Shown: in pieces, positions 35,098-43,967 of the stretch
Numbering within the stretch: position 1 is the first letter of the stretch
How the letters are laid out: each line of letters opens with the position of its first letter
Origin: JAKZRT01 sp965247915
Lineage (GTDB): Bacteria; Pseudomonadota; Alphaproteobacteria; Rhodobacterales; Rhodobacteraceae
Length of the DNA stretch: 64,000 nucleotides
Assembly (NCBI GenBank): GCA_965247915.1
Contig: OZ252048.1
Coordinates: 2,170,001 to 2,234,000 of the forward strand
Direction of reading: 5' to 3'
Made by a program: the position numbers and the translations under genes
The notes under the pieces: model-generated
What the model was told of the DNA's origin: nothing
Seen by the model: the letters and a program-made list of their open reading frames with translations, nothing else
Databases searched by the model: none

Positions 35098-36688
35098 GCG
35101 CGGCCTCCCCCATCCAGTCCGCCGGTATCTGCGGCGCCGCCGCGATCAACGACCTTGTGTAGCTTTCCCGCGGCGCGCTCAAAACCCTTGCGGTCGGACC
35201 GGTTTCAACAATGCGCCCGCCGCGCATGACATAGACCCGGTCGGTGAAGCCCTTCACCACGCTCAGATCGTGGCTGATAAAGAGATAACTCAGCCCATAG
35301 TGCGCTTGCAATTCGGCCAGCAGATCGAGGATTTGCGCGCGCACCTGCACATCGAGCGCCGAGACCGCTTCGTCCAGCACGATCAGTTCGGGCCGGGTGA
35401 TCAGCGCCCGCGCGATGGCGATCCGCTGACGCTGGCCGCCGGAAAACTCGTGGATATAGCGCCCGGCGTCCGAGGCCTTCAGGCCGACGTCTTGCAAAGC
35501 CTCGGTGACCCGCTTATCGACATCGCCCGGTTCTGCTTCCAGAAACATCGGCTCGGATATCAGGCGTGCGACCCGGTGGCGCGGGTTGAACGACCCGTAG
35601 GGGTCCTGGAACACCACCTGCATCCGCCGCCTCAGTCCTTGGGTCATCTGCGCGGGCGGCGGCAAAACGTCCCCCCCAAGCACGATCCGACCGCCCTGCA
35701 GCGACTCGAGCCCCAGGATCGCGCGGGTAAGGGTCGACTTGCCACAGCCGCTTTCGCCGACCAGACCCACAGCCTCGCCGCGCCCCACGGTCAGCGATAC
35801 GTCGTCAACCGCAGTCATGCGCGGCGGCGGGCCAAACAGGCGACGGCGCGCGAGCGTATAGTCGCGCCGCACATTTTCGACCGACAACAGCACCTCGTCG
35901 CCCCTGGCCGCAGCACGCTTCGGCACATGCGAGGCCGCCGCCAGCAGATCGCGCGTGTAGGGGTCGACGCGGGCGCGAAACAGCGCCTCGGTCGCGCCTG
36001 CCTCGACAATCCGGCCTTTGTTCATCACCGCGACCCGGTCGGCAATGCCCGCAACAACGCTCAGATCGTGGGTGATCAGCCACAGTGCCATGCCTTCGTC
36101 GGCGACCAAACCTTTCAAAAGATCGAGGATTTGCGCCTGCGTGGTGACATCGAGCGCGGTGGTGGGTTCATCCGCGATCAGAAGCCTGGGCCTCAGCGCA
36201 ATGGCGATGGCGATTGACACGCGCTGGCGCTGGCCACCGGAAAGTTCGTGCGGAAACCGCGCGGGCGAAAACCGGTCGGCGGGCAGGCCTACCCGCGATA
36301 AGCGGTCCCGGGCCACCATTGCCGCCTCGGCGCGGGACGCGGCGCCGTGGATGATCAGCGTCTCGGCGACCTGATCGCCGATAGACTGCACCGGGTTCAG
36401 TGCGGTCATCGGTTCCTGGAATATCATCCCGATCTCGTTGCCGCGCAGACCGCAAAGCGCCGCCTCGGGCAGATTATCGATCCGCTGACCGGCTAGTTCA
36501 ACCTGCCCGCCCATCCGCGCCGTTCGGGGCAAGAGGCCCATGGCGGCAAGGGCCGTCATGGATTTTCCCGACCCGCTTTCGCCGACCAGCCCCAGAATTT
36601 CGCCCGCGCCAACGGTCAGCGAAACACCATCGACCGCGCGATCCGCTCCGAAATCCACCCGCAAGTCGCTGATCCGCATGAGGCTCAT
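35087..36688 (-). CDS. Fused dipeptide-type ABC ATPase (two nucleotide-binding domains)
   Basis: A 533-residue protein with two complete ATPase modules. NBD1: Walker A LVGESGSGKSMTALA, LSGGQRQRVSIAIAIA, LLIADEPTTALD. NBD2: LVGESGCGKSTLTRAIL, FSGGQRQRIAIARALI, LIVLDEAVSALDVQ. Both have H-loops (ITHDLSVV, ISHDLSVV). The fusion corresponds to DppD plus DppF (GsiA/YejF layout) and drives import of peptides or related compounds. The gene overlaps the permease upstream by 4 bases. Confidence 0.95.
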   Translation of the reverse strand: MSLMRISDLRVDFGADRAVDGVSLTVGAGEILGLVGESGSGKSMTALAAMGLLPRTARMGGQVELAGQRIDNLPEAALCGLRGNEIGMIFQEPMTALNPVQSIGDQVAETLIIHGAASRAEAAMVARDRLSRVGLPADRFSPARFPHELSGGQRQRVSIAIAIALRPRLLIADEPTTALDVTTQAQILDLLKGLVADEGMALWLITHDLSVVAGIADRVAVMNKGRIVEAGATEALFRARVDPYTRDLLAAASHVPKRAAARGDEVLLSVENVRRDYTLARRRLFGPPPRMTAVDDVSLTVGRGEAVGLVGESGCGKSTLTRAILGLESLQGGRIVLGGDVLPPPAQMTQGLRRRMQVVFQDPYGSFNPRHRVARLISEPMFLEAEPGDVDKRVTEALQDVGLKASDAGRYIHEFSGGQRQRIAIARALITRPELIVLDEAVSALDVQVRAQILDLLAELQAHYGLSYLFISHDLSVVKGFTDRVYVMRGGRIVETGPTARVLSAPRESYTRSLIAAAPQIPADWMGEAAHDA

Positions 36689-37503
36689 CGCGCGCGCCTA
36701 AGCCGTGGGTCGAGAGCGTCGCGCAGCCCGTCGCCCATCAGGTTCAGGCCGAGAACCATCAGCACGATGGCGAGGCCGGGAAAGACCGCCATATGTGGGG
36801 CCAGCGAGATCATGGTCTGGCTGTCGGCCAGCATCCGGCCCCAGCTGGGTACCGGCGGCTGCGCGCCGAGACCAACGTAGCTGAGCGCTGCCTCGGCAAG
36901 AATGCCAAGCGAAAACTGGATCGTCCCCTGAACGATCAGCAGGTTGGCGATGTTGGGCAGGATGTGCTCGACGCTGATGCGCGCGCGCCCTTTGCCCGCC
37001 GCCCGGGCCGCCATAATGAAATCAAGGGTCCAGAGGCTCAGCGCCCCGCCCCGCGCCACGCGCGCGAATACGGGGATGTTGAATATCCCGATGGCGAGGA
37101 TCGCGTTGACCGCCGAGGGTCCGATAACGGCGGTGATCAGGATCGCGATGACCAGTGACGGAAACGCAAAGATCAGGTCGTTGCCGCGCATGATTACTTC
37201 ATCGATCCAGCCGCCGCGATGTGCGGCAGCAAAAAGGCCCAAAGGCACGCCCGCGGCAATGCCGATGCCCACGGCAATAAAGGCCACGGCGATCGAGGTG
37301 CGCGCGCCGACCATCAGCATCGACAGGATATCGCGACCGAAATGGTCGGTGCCCAAGGCGTGCCCGCCGCCGGGCGTCTGCATCCGGGCAGCGATGTCTA
37401 TGCCCTCTACCCCGTAAGGCGTCCAGATGAACGAGAGCGCCGCCGCCAGCAGAAAAACGGCTGACAAGGCTGCGCCAAGCGACAATGTCACCGGAATCCT
37501 CAT
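36685..37503 (-). CDS. ABC transporter permease (DppC-like)
   Basis: A 272-residue permease: TM1 LSLGAALSAVFLLAAALSFI, then HALGTDHFGRDILSMLMVGA (the conserved GTDxxGRD segment of DppC proteins), further TM helices and the EAA-like loop MAARAAGKGRARISVEHILP. The start ATG at 37503 overlaps the TGA of the DppB-like gene (ATGA). The same frame continues open upstream, but that is only antisense-shifted DppB sequence. Confidence 0.93.
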   Translation of the reverse strand: MRIPVTLSLGAALSAVFLLAAALSFIWTPYGVEGIDIAARMQTPGGGHALGTDHFGRDILSMLMVGARTSIAVAFIAVGIGIAAGVPLGLFAAAHRGGWIDEVIMRGNDLIFAFPSLVIAILITAVIGPSAVNAILAIGIFNIPVFARVARGGALSLWTLDFIMAARAAGKGRARISVEHILPNIANLLIVQGTIQFSLGILAEAALSYVGLGAQPPVPSWGRMLADSQTMISLAPHMAVFPGLAIVLMVLGLNLMGDGLRDALDPRLRRAR

Positions 37504-38447
37504 GCTCGCCGCCGCAGCCGTGGGTCGATGACCGCATAGGCCAGATCGACCAGAAAGGTCACCAGGATCACCGAGAACACCAAGAGCATGACCACGCTTT
37601 CCACCACGATCAGGTCGCGCTGCGTGATGCCCTGAAATATCAGCCGGCCGAGACCCGGCAGGAAAAACACATTCTCGATGATGATCGCCCCGGCCAGCAG
37701 AAACGAAAATTGCAGGCCAAGAATGGTCATGACCGGGATCATCGCATTCCTGAGCGCATGCCGCCGGATCGCCTGACCCCGGCTTAGCCCCTTGGCGCGG
37801 GCGGTGCGGATATAGTCCTGATCGAGGGTTTCCAGAAGGCTCGACCGCATCACCCGCGCCAGGATCGAGGCTTGCGGCAAGGCCAGCGCGATGGCGGGCA
37901 GGGTCAGCGACTTGAGCGACGACCAGAACCCGGTGTCCCACCCCGGAAATCCGCCTGCGGAAAACCAGCGTAGGTTGATCGCGAACACCAGCACCAGAAG
38001 CATCGCGAACCAGAAATTCGGCACCGCGATACCCAACTGGGTGGTGCCCATCACCGTGACATCCGCCGCCTGCCCCCGGCGCGCCGCCGCAAGCGCGCCA
38101 AGCGGGATGGCGATGACGGTCGACAGGATCAGCGCAAAAATCGTCAGCGGCAACGACACCCACAGCCGTGCGGTTACCAGCTCGGACACCGGCACGCGGT
38201 AGGTGTAGGAGGTTCCGAAATCGCCCGTCACCATACCGGTAATCCAACTGAGGTACCGCGCGGCGACCGACCCATCCAGTCCCAGTTCGGCCCTGAGCGC
38301 CGCCACGGTGTCGGGCTGGGCGTTCAGGCCCAGCATAAAGGCCGCCGGGTCACCGGGGATCACTTCGATCACTGAAAAGATCACCACGCTGGCCACCACC
38401 AGGCTGAGCGCCAGCGACATCAGACGTTGCAAGATATAACGCAGCAT
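37500..38447 (-). CDS. ABC transporter permease (DppB-like)
   Basis: A 315-residue permease beginning MLRYILQRLMSLALSLVVAS, the standard DppB start, with the DPAAFMLG segment, six TM helices and the EAA loop YIRTARAKGLSRGQAIRRHA. It is the first gene of the permease block; the 70-base gap to the upstream anti-sigma gene contains no obvious terminator, so read-through from the sigma/anti-sigma pair is possible. Confidence 0.94.
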   Translation of the reverse strand: MLRYILQRLMSLALSLVVASVVIFSVIEVIPGDPAAFMLGLNAQPDTVAALRAELGLDGSVAARYLSWITGMVTGDFGTSYTYRVPVSELVTARLWVSLPLTIFALILSTVIAIPLGALAAARRGQAADVTVMGTTQLGIAVPNFWFAMLLVLVFAINLRWFSAGGFPGWDTGFWSSLKSLTLPAIALALPQASILARVMRSSLLETLDQDYIRTARAKGLSRGQAIRRHALRNAMIPVMTILGLQFSFLLAGAIIIENVFFLPGLGRLIFQGITQRDLIVVESVVMLLVFSVILVTFLVDLAYAVIDPRLRRRA

Positions 38448-38517
38448 GGGGCAAACGTTAGGTTAGCGCGGGCCGACGTACCAGAGCGAAGTAACCGGGC
38501 CGGACCCGCTTGCAGGC

Positions 38518-39192
38518 CTAGCCTTCGGCCACCAGCCCAACCGCCAGCACATCACCGGTCGGTTGACCGGTTGGCGAACCACCGGGCGGCTCGTCGCTGA
38601 TGGCCAGCGTCGCACCGGTCAGCGCGGCGACAAGGGCTTCGGCAACAATGATTTGCGCCGTCGGATCCTCGGGCAGAACGCCAAGCGACACCGGGGCCTC
38701 GGCACCTTCGGCAATCAACCACAATTCCAGCGCCCGCCCCGCCGCGGCTGCCCCGGTCACGCGGTTGACGCGCAATTCGCGGGTCTGCGAGAAAAACTCG
38801 ACTTCGACCACCAACGACCGGTCTTCGGCGGCGATCTCGGCAATCAGGTCGGGTGCGGCCTGTGGCGGAAGCAGCAGCGCGACAGCCACAAGCGCGGCAA
38901 CCAGACCCGACACAAGCCCCGCCCAAAGCCGCATTGGCGACGCCCCCCGTGCGGGTTTTCGCGCCCCGAAAAGTCGCGCATCGAGGCGCTTTTTCAGGCC
39001 GCGTGGCGGGGTCACCGGCGCGACATCCTCGGCCAAAACCGCAAGGCGCTCTTGCCAATCCACCAGCAACGCCGCCAGGTCCGGTTCGGTCACCAGCCGC
39101 GCCTCGAACGCGCGCCGATCCGCGCCCGCAAGCAGGTTCAGGGCGTATTCGCCGACTAGGGCGATGTCATTGTCGGGGTAATCGACCGTCAT
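38518..39192 (-). CDS. Anti-sigma factor (RskA/anti-sigma-K type)
   Basis: A 224-residue protein with an N-terminal anti-sigma region (EYALNLLAGADRRAFEARL, LLVDWQERLAVLAEDVAPV), one TM helix (about 87-110, LWAGLVSGLVAALVAVALLL) and a periplasmic RskA C-terminal domain (AGRALELWLIAEGAEAPVSL). No zinc-binding HxxxCxxC is present, consistent with the K type. The start chosen is the ATG at 39192, because the ancestral stop of the sigma gene overlaps it as ATGA; a GTG four codons upstream is also possible. It should hold the neighbouring ECF sigma factor at the membrane. Confidence 0.87.
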   Translation of the reverse strand: MTVDYPDNDIALVGEYALNLLAGADRRAFEARLVTEPDLAALLVDWQERLAVLAEDVAPVTPPRGLKKRLDARLFGARKPARGASPMRLWAGLVSGLVAALVAVALLLPPQAAPDLIAEIAAEDRSLVVEVEFFSQTRELRVNRVTGAAAAGRALELWLIAEGAEAPVSLGVLPEDPTAQIIVAEALVAALTGATLAISDEPPGGSPTGQPTGDVLAVGLVAEG

Positions 39193-39233
39193 CGGCTCAG
39201 ACACTCCCTCAATTTCAACAGACTGCGCCGCAG

Positions 39234-39728
39234 CTAGGTCCGCATCGTGTTCAACGGCACGCCGTAACGCTCGGCCAGCGTCTTGTAGCTTTCGCCTTGC
39301 AAATAAGCGCCGCGCACCGCGTCGGCCCGGTCATCGTCAAGCTCGTCCAGGCAATACCCGATGCGCGCACGCTCGGACGTTGCGATGGCCGCGGCTTCGG
39401 GATTTGGGGCAGTGTCGCGAACCGCAACCGCGGTCTCGAATGGTTCGGTTGGCCTGCGGGTCCGCAACCGGTCAATCGCCAGATTTCGGGTCAGAGTGAT
39501 CAGCCAGGTCATCGGGCTCAGCCCGTTGGCGGCATAACGATCCGCCTTCTGCCATATCCTGACAAATGCATCTTGCACGACCTCTTCGGCCTCGGCGCGG
39601 TTGTCCAGAATCCTGAGACAGACGCCAAACAGCTTGGCCGAAGTCGCATCGTAAAGCGTCGAGAACGCCGTGCGGTCGCCCAGGGCCACGCGCAGTATAT
39701 GTTGTTCGATGTCGGACGTGGTTGTCAT
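39234..39728 (-). CDS. ECF sigma factor, shortened by a TAG in region 4
   Basis: A SigK-like ECF sigma factor, about 164 residues. Region 2 is complete (TAFSTLYDATSAKLFGVCLR, AEAEEVVQDAFVRIWQKADR, WLITLTRNLAIDRLRTRRP) and region 4 starts well (DRADAVRGAYLQGESYKTLA, ERYGVPLNTMRT) but ends at TAG 39234-39236. The next codons in the same frame read LRRSLLKLRECLSR and stop with a TGA that overlaps the anti-sigma ATG. The usual sequence is NTMRTWLRRSL, so TGG to TAG removed the end of the recognition helix. The start is the ATG at 39728; a GTG at 39770 lies in IS sequence. Confidence 0.85.
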   Translation of the reverse strand: MTTTSDIEQHILRVALGDRTAFSTLYDATSAKLFGVCLRILDNRAEAEEVVQDAFVRIWQKADRYAANGLSPMTWLITLTRNLAIDRLRTRRPTEPFETAVAVRDTAPNPEAAAIATSERARIGYCLDELDDDRADAVRGAYLQGESYKTLAERYGVPLNTMRT

Positions 39729-39764
39729 CTCGCCCAATTGGATAATGTCTGGTGAAAGACTGCG

Positions 39765-41025
39765 GGGCACCTCGATTTATTGACATTCTGAGGGCATATT
39801 ATGCCTGATTTCGGTTCTATCGGCCATCGGCACGCTGGGTTTTAGGTGGTCAGTCTCGATCCTTAATCCGCGCCGGGCATTGGTGGCGCAGATCGCCACA
39901 GCATCCTCGTGTTTTCATACCGGGAATGGGTTTAGGCGGTGCAACTGGCCAAGCCGCCGGATGTTGTAGGCAAGGTTCTTCATCCCGATCCTGGCCCTGG
40001 CCCGCGCCAGACCGATGGTTCGCACCAGCGTGCCACCCATGTCGTTCGCCTGCGCGCCGAACACATGCTCGACACGGACACGAACCGAGGATTTCGTCCT
40101 GTTGCTTTTCATTGCCTGTTCGGTCAGAGGCCTGCCCCGTTTGCCCTTGCGGTGGATGCGGCTTGACAGTCCTCTCGCCCTGAGCTTCGCCTCGATTTCT
40201 TCCGACCGGTAGGCCGCATCTGCCCAGACCCTGGAGGCGGTGTTGCCGCGCATCAGCAACTCGTCCACCACCTGGCTGTCGTGAACGGCAGCGCCCGTGA
40301 CGTGATAGCGCCGGATCAGTTTGTGCTTACGATCGACATTCACATGGTTCTTGTAGCCATAGTGGCTTTTGCCGTGCTTTTTGGTCCAGCGTGCATCAAC
40401 GTCCTTCTGTGATCGCTTGGCAGGCTTGTTTTCCCAGTCTTCCGGCACCTCGCCACCCTTGATCGCCGCGTTTTCCGCGCGCGTGTTGTGGTTGCGCGGC
40501 ACCGGCACGATGGACGCGTCCAGTATCTGGCCGCCCCGTGCAATGTAGCCCTGCCGCGCCAGATGTCCGTCAAAGAGTTTGAACAAATCATCCACCTTGC
40601 CCGCCTGCGCCAGCGCCTCGCGATACAGCCACACGGTCTTTGCGTCCGGCACCCGGTCACCAAGACCCAGAAAACGCATAAACGAAAGCCGGTCCCGGAT
40701 CTGGTATTCGACCTGATCGTCCGAAAGGTTGTAAAGCGCGCTGAACCAGGGTTTTGAACATCAGTACCGCGTCCATCGGCTTGCGCCCCGCGCGTGATTT
40801 CCGCTCACTTTCAGGCTTGCGCCAGACCTGCTCCAGAAGCGGGCGGAACTCTTCCCACGGTACAACTGCATTGATCTCGACCAGCGGGTCCTTCTTCGCA
40901 TCCAGGCTCTCGTAACGATCTGAAAGATCAAAAAAGCCCATCTGTGCCATGACTGCCATCCCTCCGCCGCATCATCCTGCAAATCTACAGCGCGTTCACG
41001 CCAGATGCAATTTATAGAGGTGCCC
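39765..41025 (-). mobile_element. IS5-family insertion sequence (1261 bp) with TGCG duplication
   Basis: Ends GGGCACCTCGATTTATTGAC at 39765 and, on the complement, GGGCACCTCTATAAATTGCA ending at 41025 form an imperfect inverted repeat. TGCG is duplicated at 39761-39764 and 41026-41029 (4 bp). The element lies 37 bases upstream of the ECF sigma start and so separates that gene from its former upstream region. Its transposase is frameshifted. Confidence 0.9.
39915..40959 (-). pseudogene. IS5-family transposase with one frameshift
   Basis: The 5' part (from 40959) reads MGFFDLSDRYESLDAKKDPL and KPMDAVLMFKTLVQ, then shifts near 40745; one base fewer would give SALYNLSDDQVEYQIRDRLS continuous with the 3' part MRFLGLGDRVPDAKTVWLYR. 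The DDE core is otherwise present: QILDASIVPVPRNHNTRAEN (D), VWADAAYRSEEIEAKLRARG (D) and VRVRVEHVFGAQANDMGGTL (E). A single extra base therefore kills it, unless frameshifting is used. Confidence 0.88.
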
Positions 41026-41163
41026 TGCGGCATTGTCAGAAAACGTCAAGCTTGAAACGCCGGCGCACCTGCGGCGCGAATGCCACAGGTGCGATGCGAT
41101 CACTCGTTACTCACACCGGATCGATACCGGGGAACCGGGCACCGATCCGCTGTTTTCTGAACG

Positions 41164-41364
41164 TCAGAACGGGCCGTTGTCGCCCCGGTTGCCCACCGCC
41201 GTGCCCAGGCCCTGCGCGGGACCAACGGTTTCGGTCTGGACGCTGCTGCCGGGCGTCGCCGTCTGGCCCTGATCGTGGCCTTTGGCGACGGCTGTGCTGG
41301 CAAGTCCGATGGCAACCACGCACCCGAGTGCAAATTTGATAAGATCGTTCTGTTTCAAAGTCAT
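41164..41364 (-). CDS. Small secreted protein (66 aa), unknown function
   Basis: An ATG at 41364 preceded by GAGGAAG encodes MTLKQNDLIKFALGCVVAIG then LASTAVAKG, a clear signal peptide, and a short polar mature part rich in G, Q, T, N (GHDQGQTATPGSSVQTETVG, ending GNRGDNGPF). No domain is recognised. It stands alone between the IS5 insertion and the binding-protein gene on the same strand. The good ribosome site and signal peptide are the support for calling it a gene. Confidence 0.6.
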   Translation of the reverse strand: MTLKQNDLIKFALGCVVAIGLASTAVAKGHDQGQTATPGSSVQTETVGPAQGLGTAVGNRGDNGPF

Positions 41365-41528
41365 GTCGTGCTTCCTCTGTGTCATTCCGCGCCCCGTTGG
41401 CGCATTTTCTGGTGCCCCCTTTTTGGCCACCACACAGAAGACACGGGCGATCCCGCAAAAAAGTTTCACTTGCCCGAAAAAAATGGCGAGGGCCAAGGCC
41501 CTCGCCCAACATTGAAGGTCCGAAAGGC

Positions 41529-43001
41529 TCAGTTGCCCCAGCTCACCCCGGTCAGGTCATTGGCCTGGGTCGGTGAATTGGCCCACAGCCCTTGGATCTT
41601 GACATTTGCCACGCCGGTGCGCGCCAGCTGGAAGAGATAGCCGTTGACGTAATCGTCGGCGATCATCTTTTGCGCGGCGCCCAGAATTTCGGTCCGCCTG
41701 GCCGGATCGGTCGCCAGGTTCAGATCGGTCATCAGCGCCTGGAACGCGGGTTTGTCGTACTGGAAATAATATTCCGGCCGCGCATAGATGTTGATGTCAT
41801 TGGGCTCGGTATGACTGACGATGGTCAGGTCATAATCTTTGCCCCGGAACACCTGTTCCAGCCATTGCGCCCATTCCAGGTTGCTGACCTTGGTCTCGAT
41901 CCCGACGGCGCGCAACTGAGCTGCAATAATTTCACCGCCGCGACGCGCGTAGGACGGCGGCGGCAGTTTCAGGCGCAGTGTCAGACCATCGGCATAGCCC
42001 GCCTCGGCCAGAAGTTGCTTTGCCAATTCAGGGTCATAGGCCGATTGCCCGGTCAGGTCGACGTAATCGGGGTTGTGCGGCGCAAAATGAGTGCCAATCG
42101 GCGTGCCATAACCGAACATCGCCCCGTCGATGATCTCCTGCCGGTTAATCGCATGGGCAATCGCCTTGCGCACCCGCACATCGCTGGTGGCCTCGGCCTT
42201 GTTGTTGGTCGACAAAATCGTCTCGCCCTCGGTCGATCCGATCAGCAACTGAAACCTGGGATCAGCAGCGAACTGTGCCAGCGTTTCGGGTGCCGGGTAG
42301 CCCGGGAAGGCGTCGATGTCGCCTGCCATCATCGCCGCGAAGGCCGCGGTTGGATCGCTGATGAACTTGAACGTGGCATTGCTCAGCGCCGGGCTGTTGC
42401 CCCAGTAATTCGCGTTCGCCTCGATCTCGATCCGGTCGCCCTGAACCCATCTGGAGAACTTAAACGGACCTGTGCCAACCGGGTTGGTGGCCGCGTCGCC
42501 GATGCTTTCCGCCCCGACAATCACCGCATCGCCCCAGGCCATGTTGGTGATGAAGCCGCCGTTTGGCGCGCCGAGCGTTACCGTGACGGTCAGATCGTCA
42601 ACCACTGAAACGTCGGCAATCCCGGCAAAAAGCGCCTTTTGGGCGTTTGTTGAATCTTCGGCCCGCGCCCGGTCAAGCGAAAATTTTACGTCCTCGGCGT
42701 TCATCGCGGTGCCGTCGTGGAAAGTCACGCCGACGCGCAGATGGAAGGTATAGCTCAGACCGTCATCGGAAATGTCCCACGAATGGGCCAGCGCCGGAGC
42801 GATTGAACCATCGGCCAGATATCGGGTCAGGCCTTCGAAGATATTGGCATAGACCACCTCGTCTATCGCCGCCGCGGCGCCACCGGTCGGGTCCAGATTG
42901 GGCGGCTCAAGCTGCATGCCTACCGTTATTGCCGATTGCGCGCTGGCAAACCCGGCAATTACCGCCAAAGCTGCCGCTGATAGTGTCATTCGAAGATACA
43001 T
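41529..43001 (-). CDS. Dipeptide-type ABC substrate-binding protein
   Basis: A 490-residue SBP_bac_5 protein with a Sec signal peptide (LSAAALAVIAGFASA, cleavage near residue 21) and the family pattern: QLEPPNLDPTGGAAAAIDEV, VYANIFEGLTRYLADGSIAP, FHLRVGVTFHDGTAMNAEDV, AWGDAVIVG and NPVGTGPFKFSRW. The ATG at 43001 is preceded by GGGGGAAT. It is the probable receptor of the DppB/DppC/ATPase importer downstream, from which it is separated by about 3 kb holding the small secreted protein, the IS5 element and the sigma/anti-sigma pair. Confidence 0.93.
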   Translation of the reverse strand: MYLRMTLSAAALAVIAGFASAQSAITVGMQLEPPNLDPTGGAAAAIDEVVYANIFEGLTRYLADGSIAPALAHSWDISDDGLSYTFHLRVGVTFHDGTAMNAEDVKFSLDRARAEDSTNAQKALFAGIADVSVVDDLTVTVTLGAPNGGFITNMAWGDAVIVGAESIGDAATNPVGTGPFKFSRWVQGDRIEIEANANYWGNSPALSNATFKFISDPTAAFAAMMAGDIDAFPGYPAPETLAQFAADPRFQLLIGSTEGETILSTNNKAEATSDVRVRKAIAHAINRQEIIDGAMFGYGTPIGTHFAPHNPDYVDLTGQSAYDPELAKQLLAEAGYADGLTLRLKLPPPSYARRGGEIIAAQLRAVGIETKVSNLEWAQWLEQVFRGKDYDLTIVSHTEPNDINIYARPEYYFQYDKPAFQALMTDLNLATDPARRTEILGAAQKMIADDYVNGYLFQLARTGVANVKIQGLWANSPTQANDLTGVSWGN

Positions 43002-43175
43002 GAGTATTCCCCCTTTCAATTTCCGTTCATCGCAGAACCCGCCCAATGGTAACTCGCAAGCCGGAAATTGGCCAGTAAAACCCATTCATCGCTTGACCAG
43101 TACTAACCGGTTTGGAACAGCGCCGAATTCAGGCAGGCGACCCGCGAGATGTCCTGCGCAGAGCCTTCGCGGCGT

Positions 43176-43967
43176 TCAATCTGATGGGCCGCGCCCCCAG
43201 ACAGGCGGACGTTTGTCGAAAAATGCCGCAACGCCTTCAGCCGCCTCGTCGCTGTCCCAACGTCTGACCAGTGCTGCGATACTTGCTTCGACCTCGACTT
43301 CGCTGACTGCGCGGCCCAGGTGCCGCGCCAGTGCCTTGGCCTCGGCCACAGCACCAGGCGCGCAGGCCAGATAATGCACGATTTCGGTCTCAACTGCCGC
43401 ATCCAGCGCGGCGGCATCCACCACCCGCGCCAACAGGCCCAGATCGACCGCCTCGGCCCCGTCGAAAACCCGCCCCGAATAGAACACCCGCCGCGCCTTT
43501 GCCAGCCCCATCCGCGCAATGACGTAAGGCCCGATCGTCGCCGGAATCAGCCCCAGCCGGGTTTCGGTCAGGGCAAAGCGCGCGGTTGCGACACCCACGG
43601 CCACATCGCTGACCGAGATCAGGCCCAACCCGCCGCCGAAGGCGTTGCCATGCACCCGGGCAATCAGCGGTTTGGGCAGCGCGTCAAACGCGCCCAACAT
43701 CGCCGCCAGCTTGCCGGCCTCGCGCCCGCGCGTGGCGGCATCGGCCGCGATCTGGTCGCGCATCCAACCCAGATCGGCACCGGCGCAGAAACTTTTGCCC
43801 TCAGCCGCCAGTATCACGACCCGAACCTGCGCATCGGCACCGAGCCCGGTTGCAGCCCCGTGCAGGTCCGCGATCATCTCGCCCGACATTGCGTTGTGCT
43901 TTTCCGCCCGCGTCAACCACAGAGTCGCGACCCCGCGCGTATCTTTGTCACTCCGGATCGTGTTCAT
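43176..43967 (-). CDS. liuC: Enoyl-CoA hydratase/isomerase (probable methylglutaconyl-CoA hydratase)
   Basis: A 263-residue crotonase-fold enzyme: VATLWLTRAEKHNAMSGEMI, oxyanion-hole segment AEGKSFCAGADLGWMRDQIA, GNAFGGGLGLISVSDVAVGV and FALTETRLGLIPATIGPYVI. Context makes hydration of 3-methylglutaconyl-CoA to HMG-CoA in leucine degradation the best assignment; sequence alone would allow other enoyl-CoA hydratases. Its start lies inside the 3' end of the HMG-CoA lyase gene (20-base overlap), so it is the last gene of the operon. Confidence 0.88.
   Translation of the reverse strand: MNTIRSDKDTRGVATLWLTRAEKHNAMSGEMIADLHGAATGLGADAQVRVVILAAEGKSFCAGADLGWMRDQIAADAATRGREAGKLAAMLGAFDALPKPLIARVHGNAFGGGLGLISVSDVAVGVATARFALTETRLGLIPATIGPYVIARMGLAKARRVFYSGRVFDGAEAVDLGLLARVVDAAALDAAVETEIVHYLACAPGAVAEAKALARHLGRAVSEVEVEASIAALVRRWDSDEAAEGVAAFFDKRPPVWGRGPSD

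Noticed and set aside
33721..36217. Long plus-strand frames opposite the ALDH and ABC ATPase genes
   Set aside because: Arg/Pro-rich antisense frames lacking motifs; the minus-strand genes have complete catalytic motifs.
37504..38247. N-terminal extension of the DppC-like permease to about 520 residues
   Set aside because: The extra sequence is a shifted reading of dppB and has no membrane-protein character; the ATGA overlap at 37500-37503 fixes the start.
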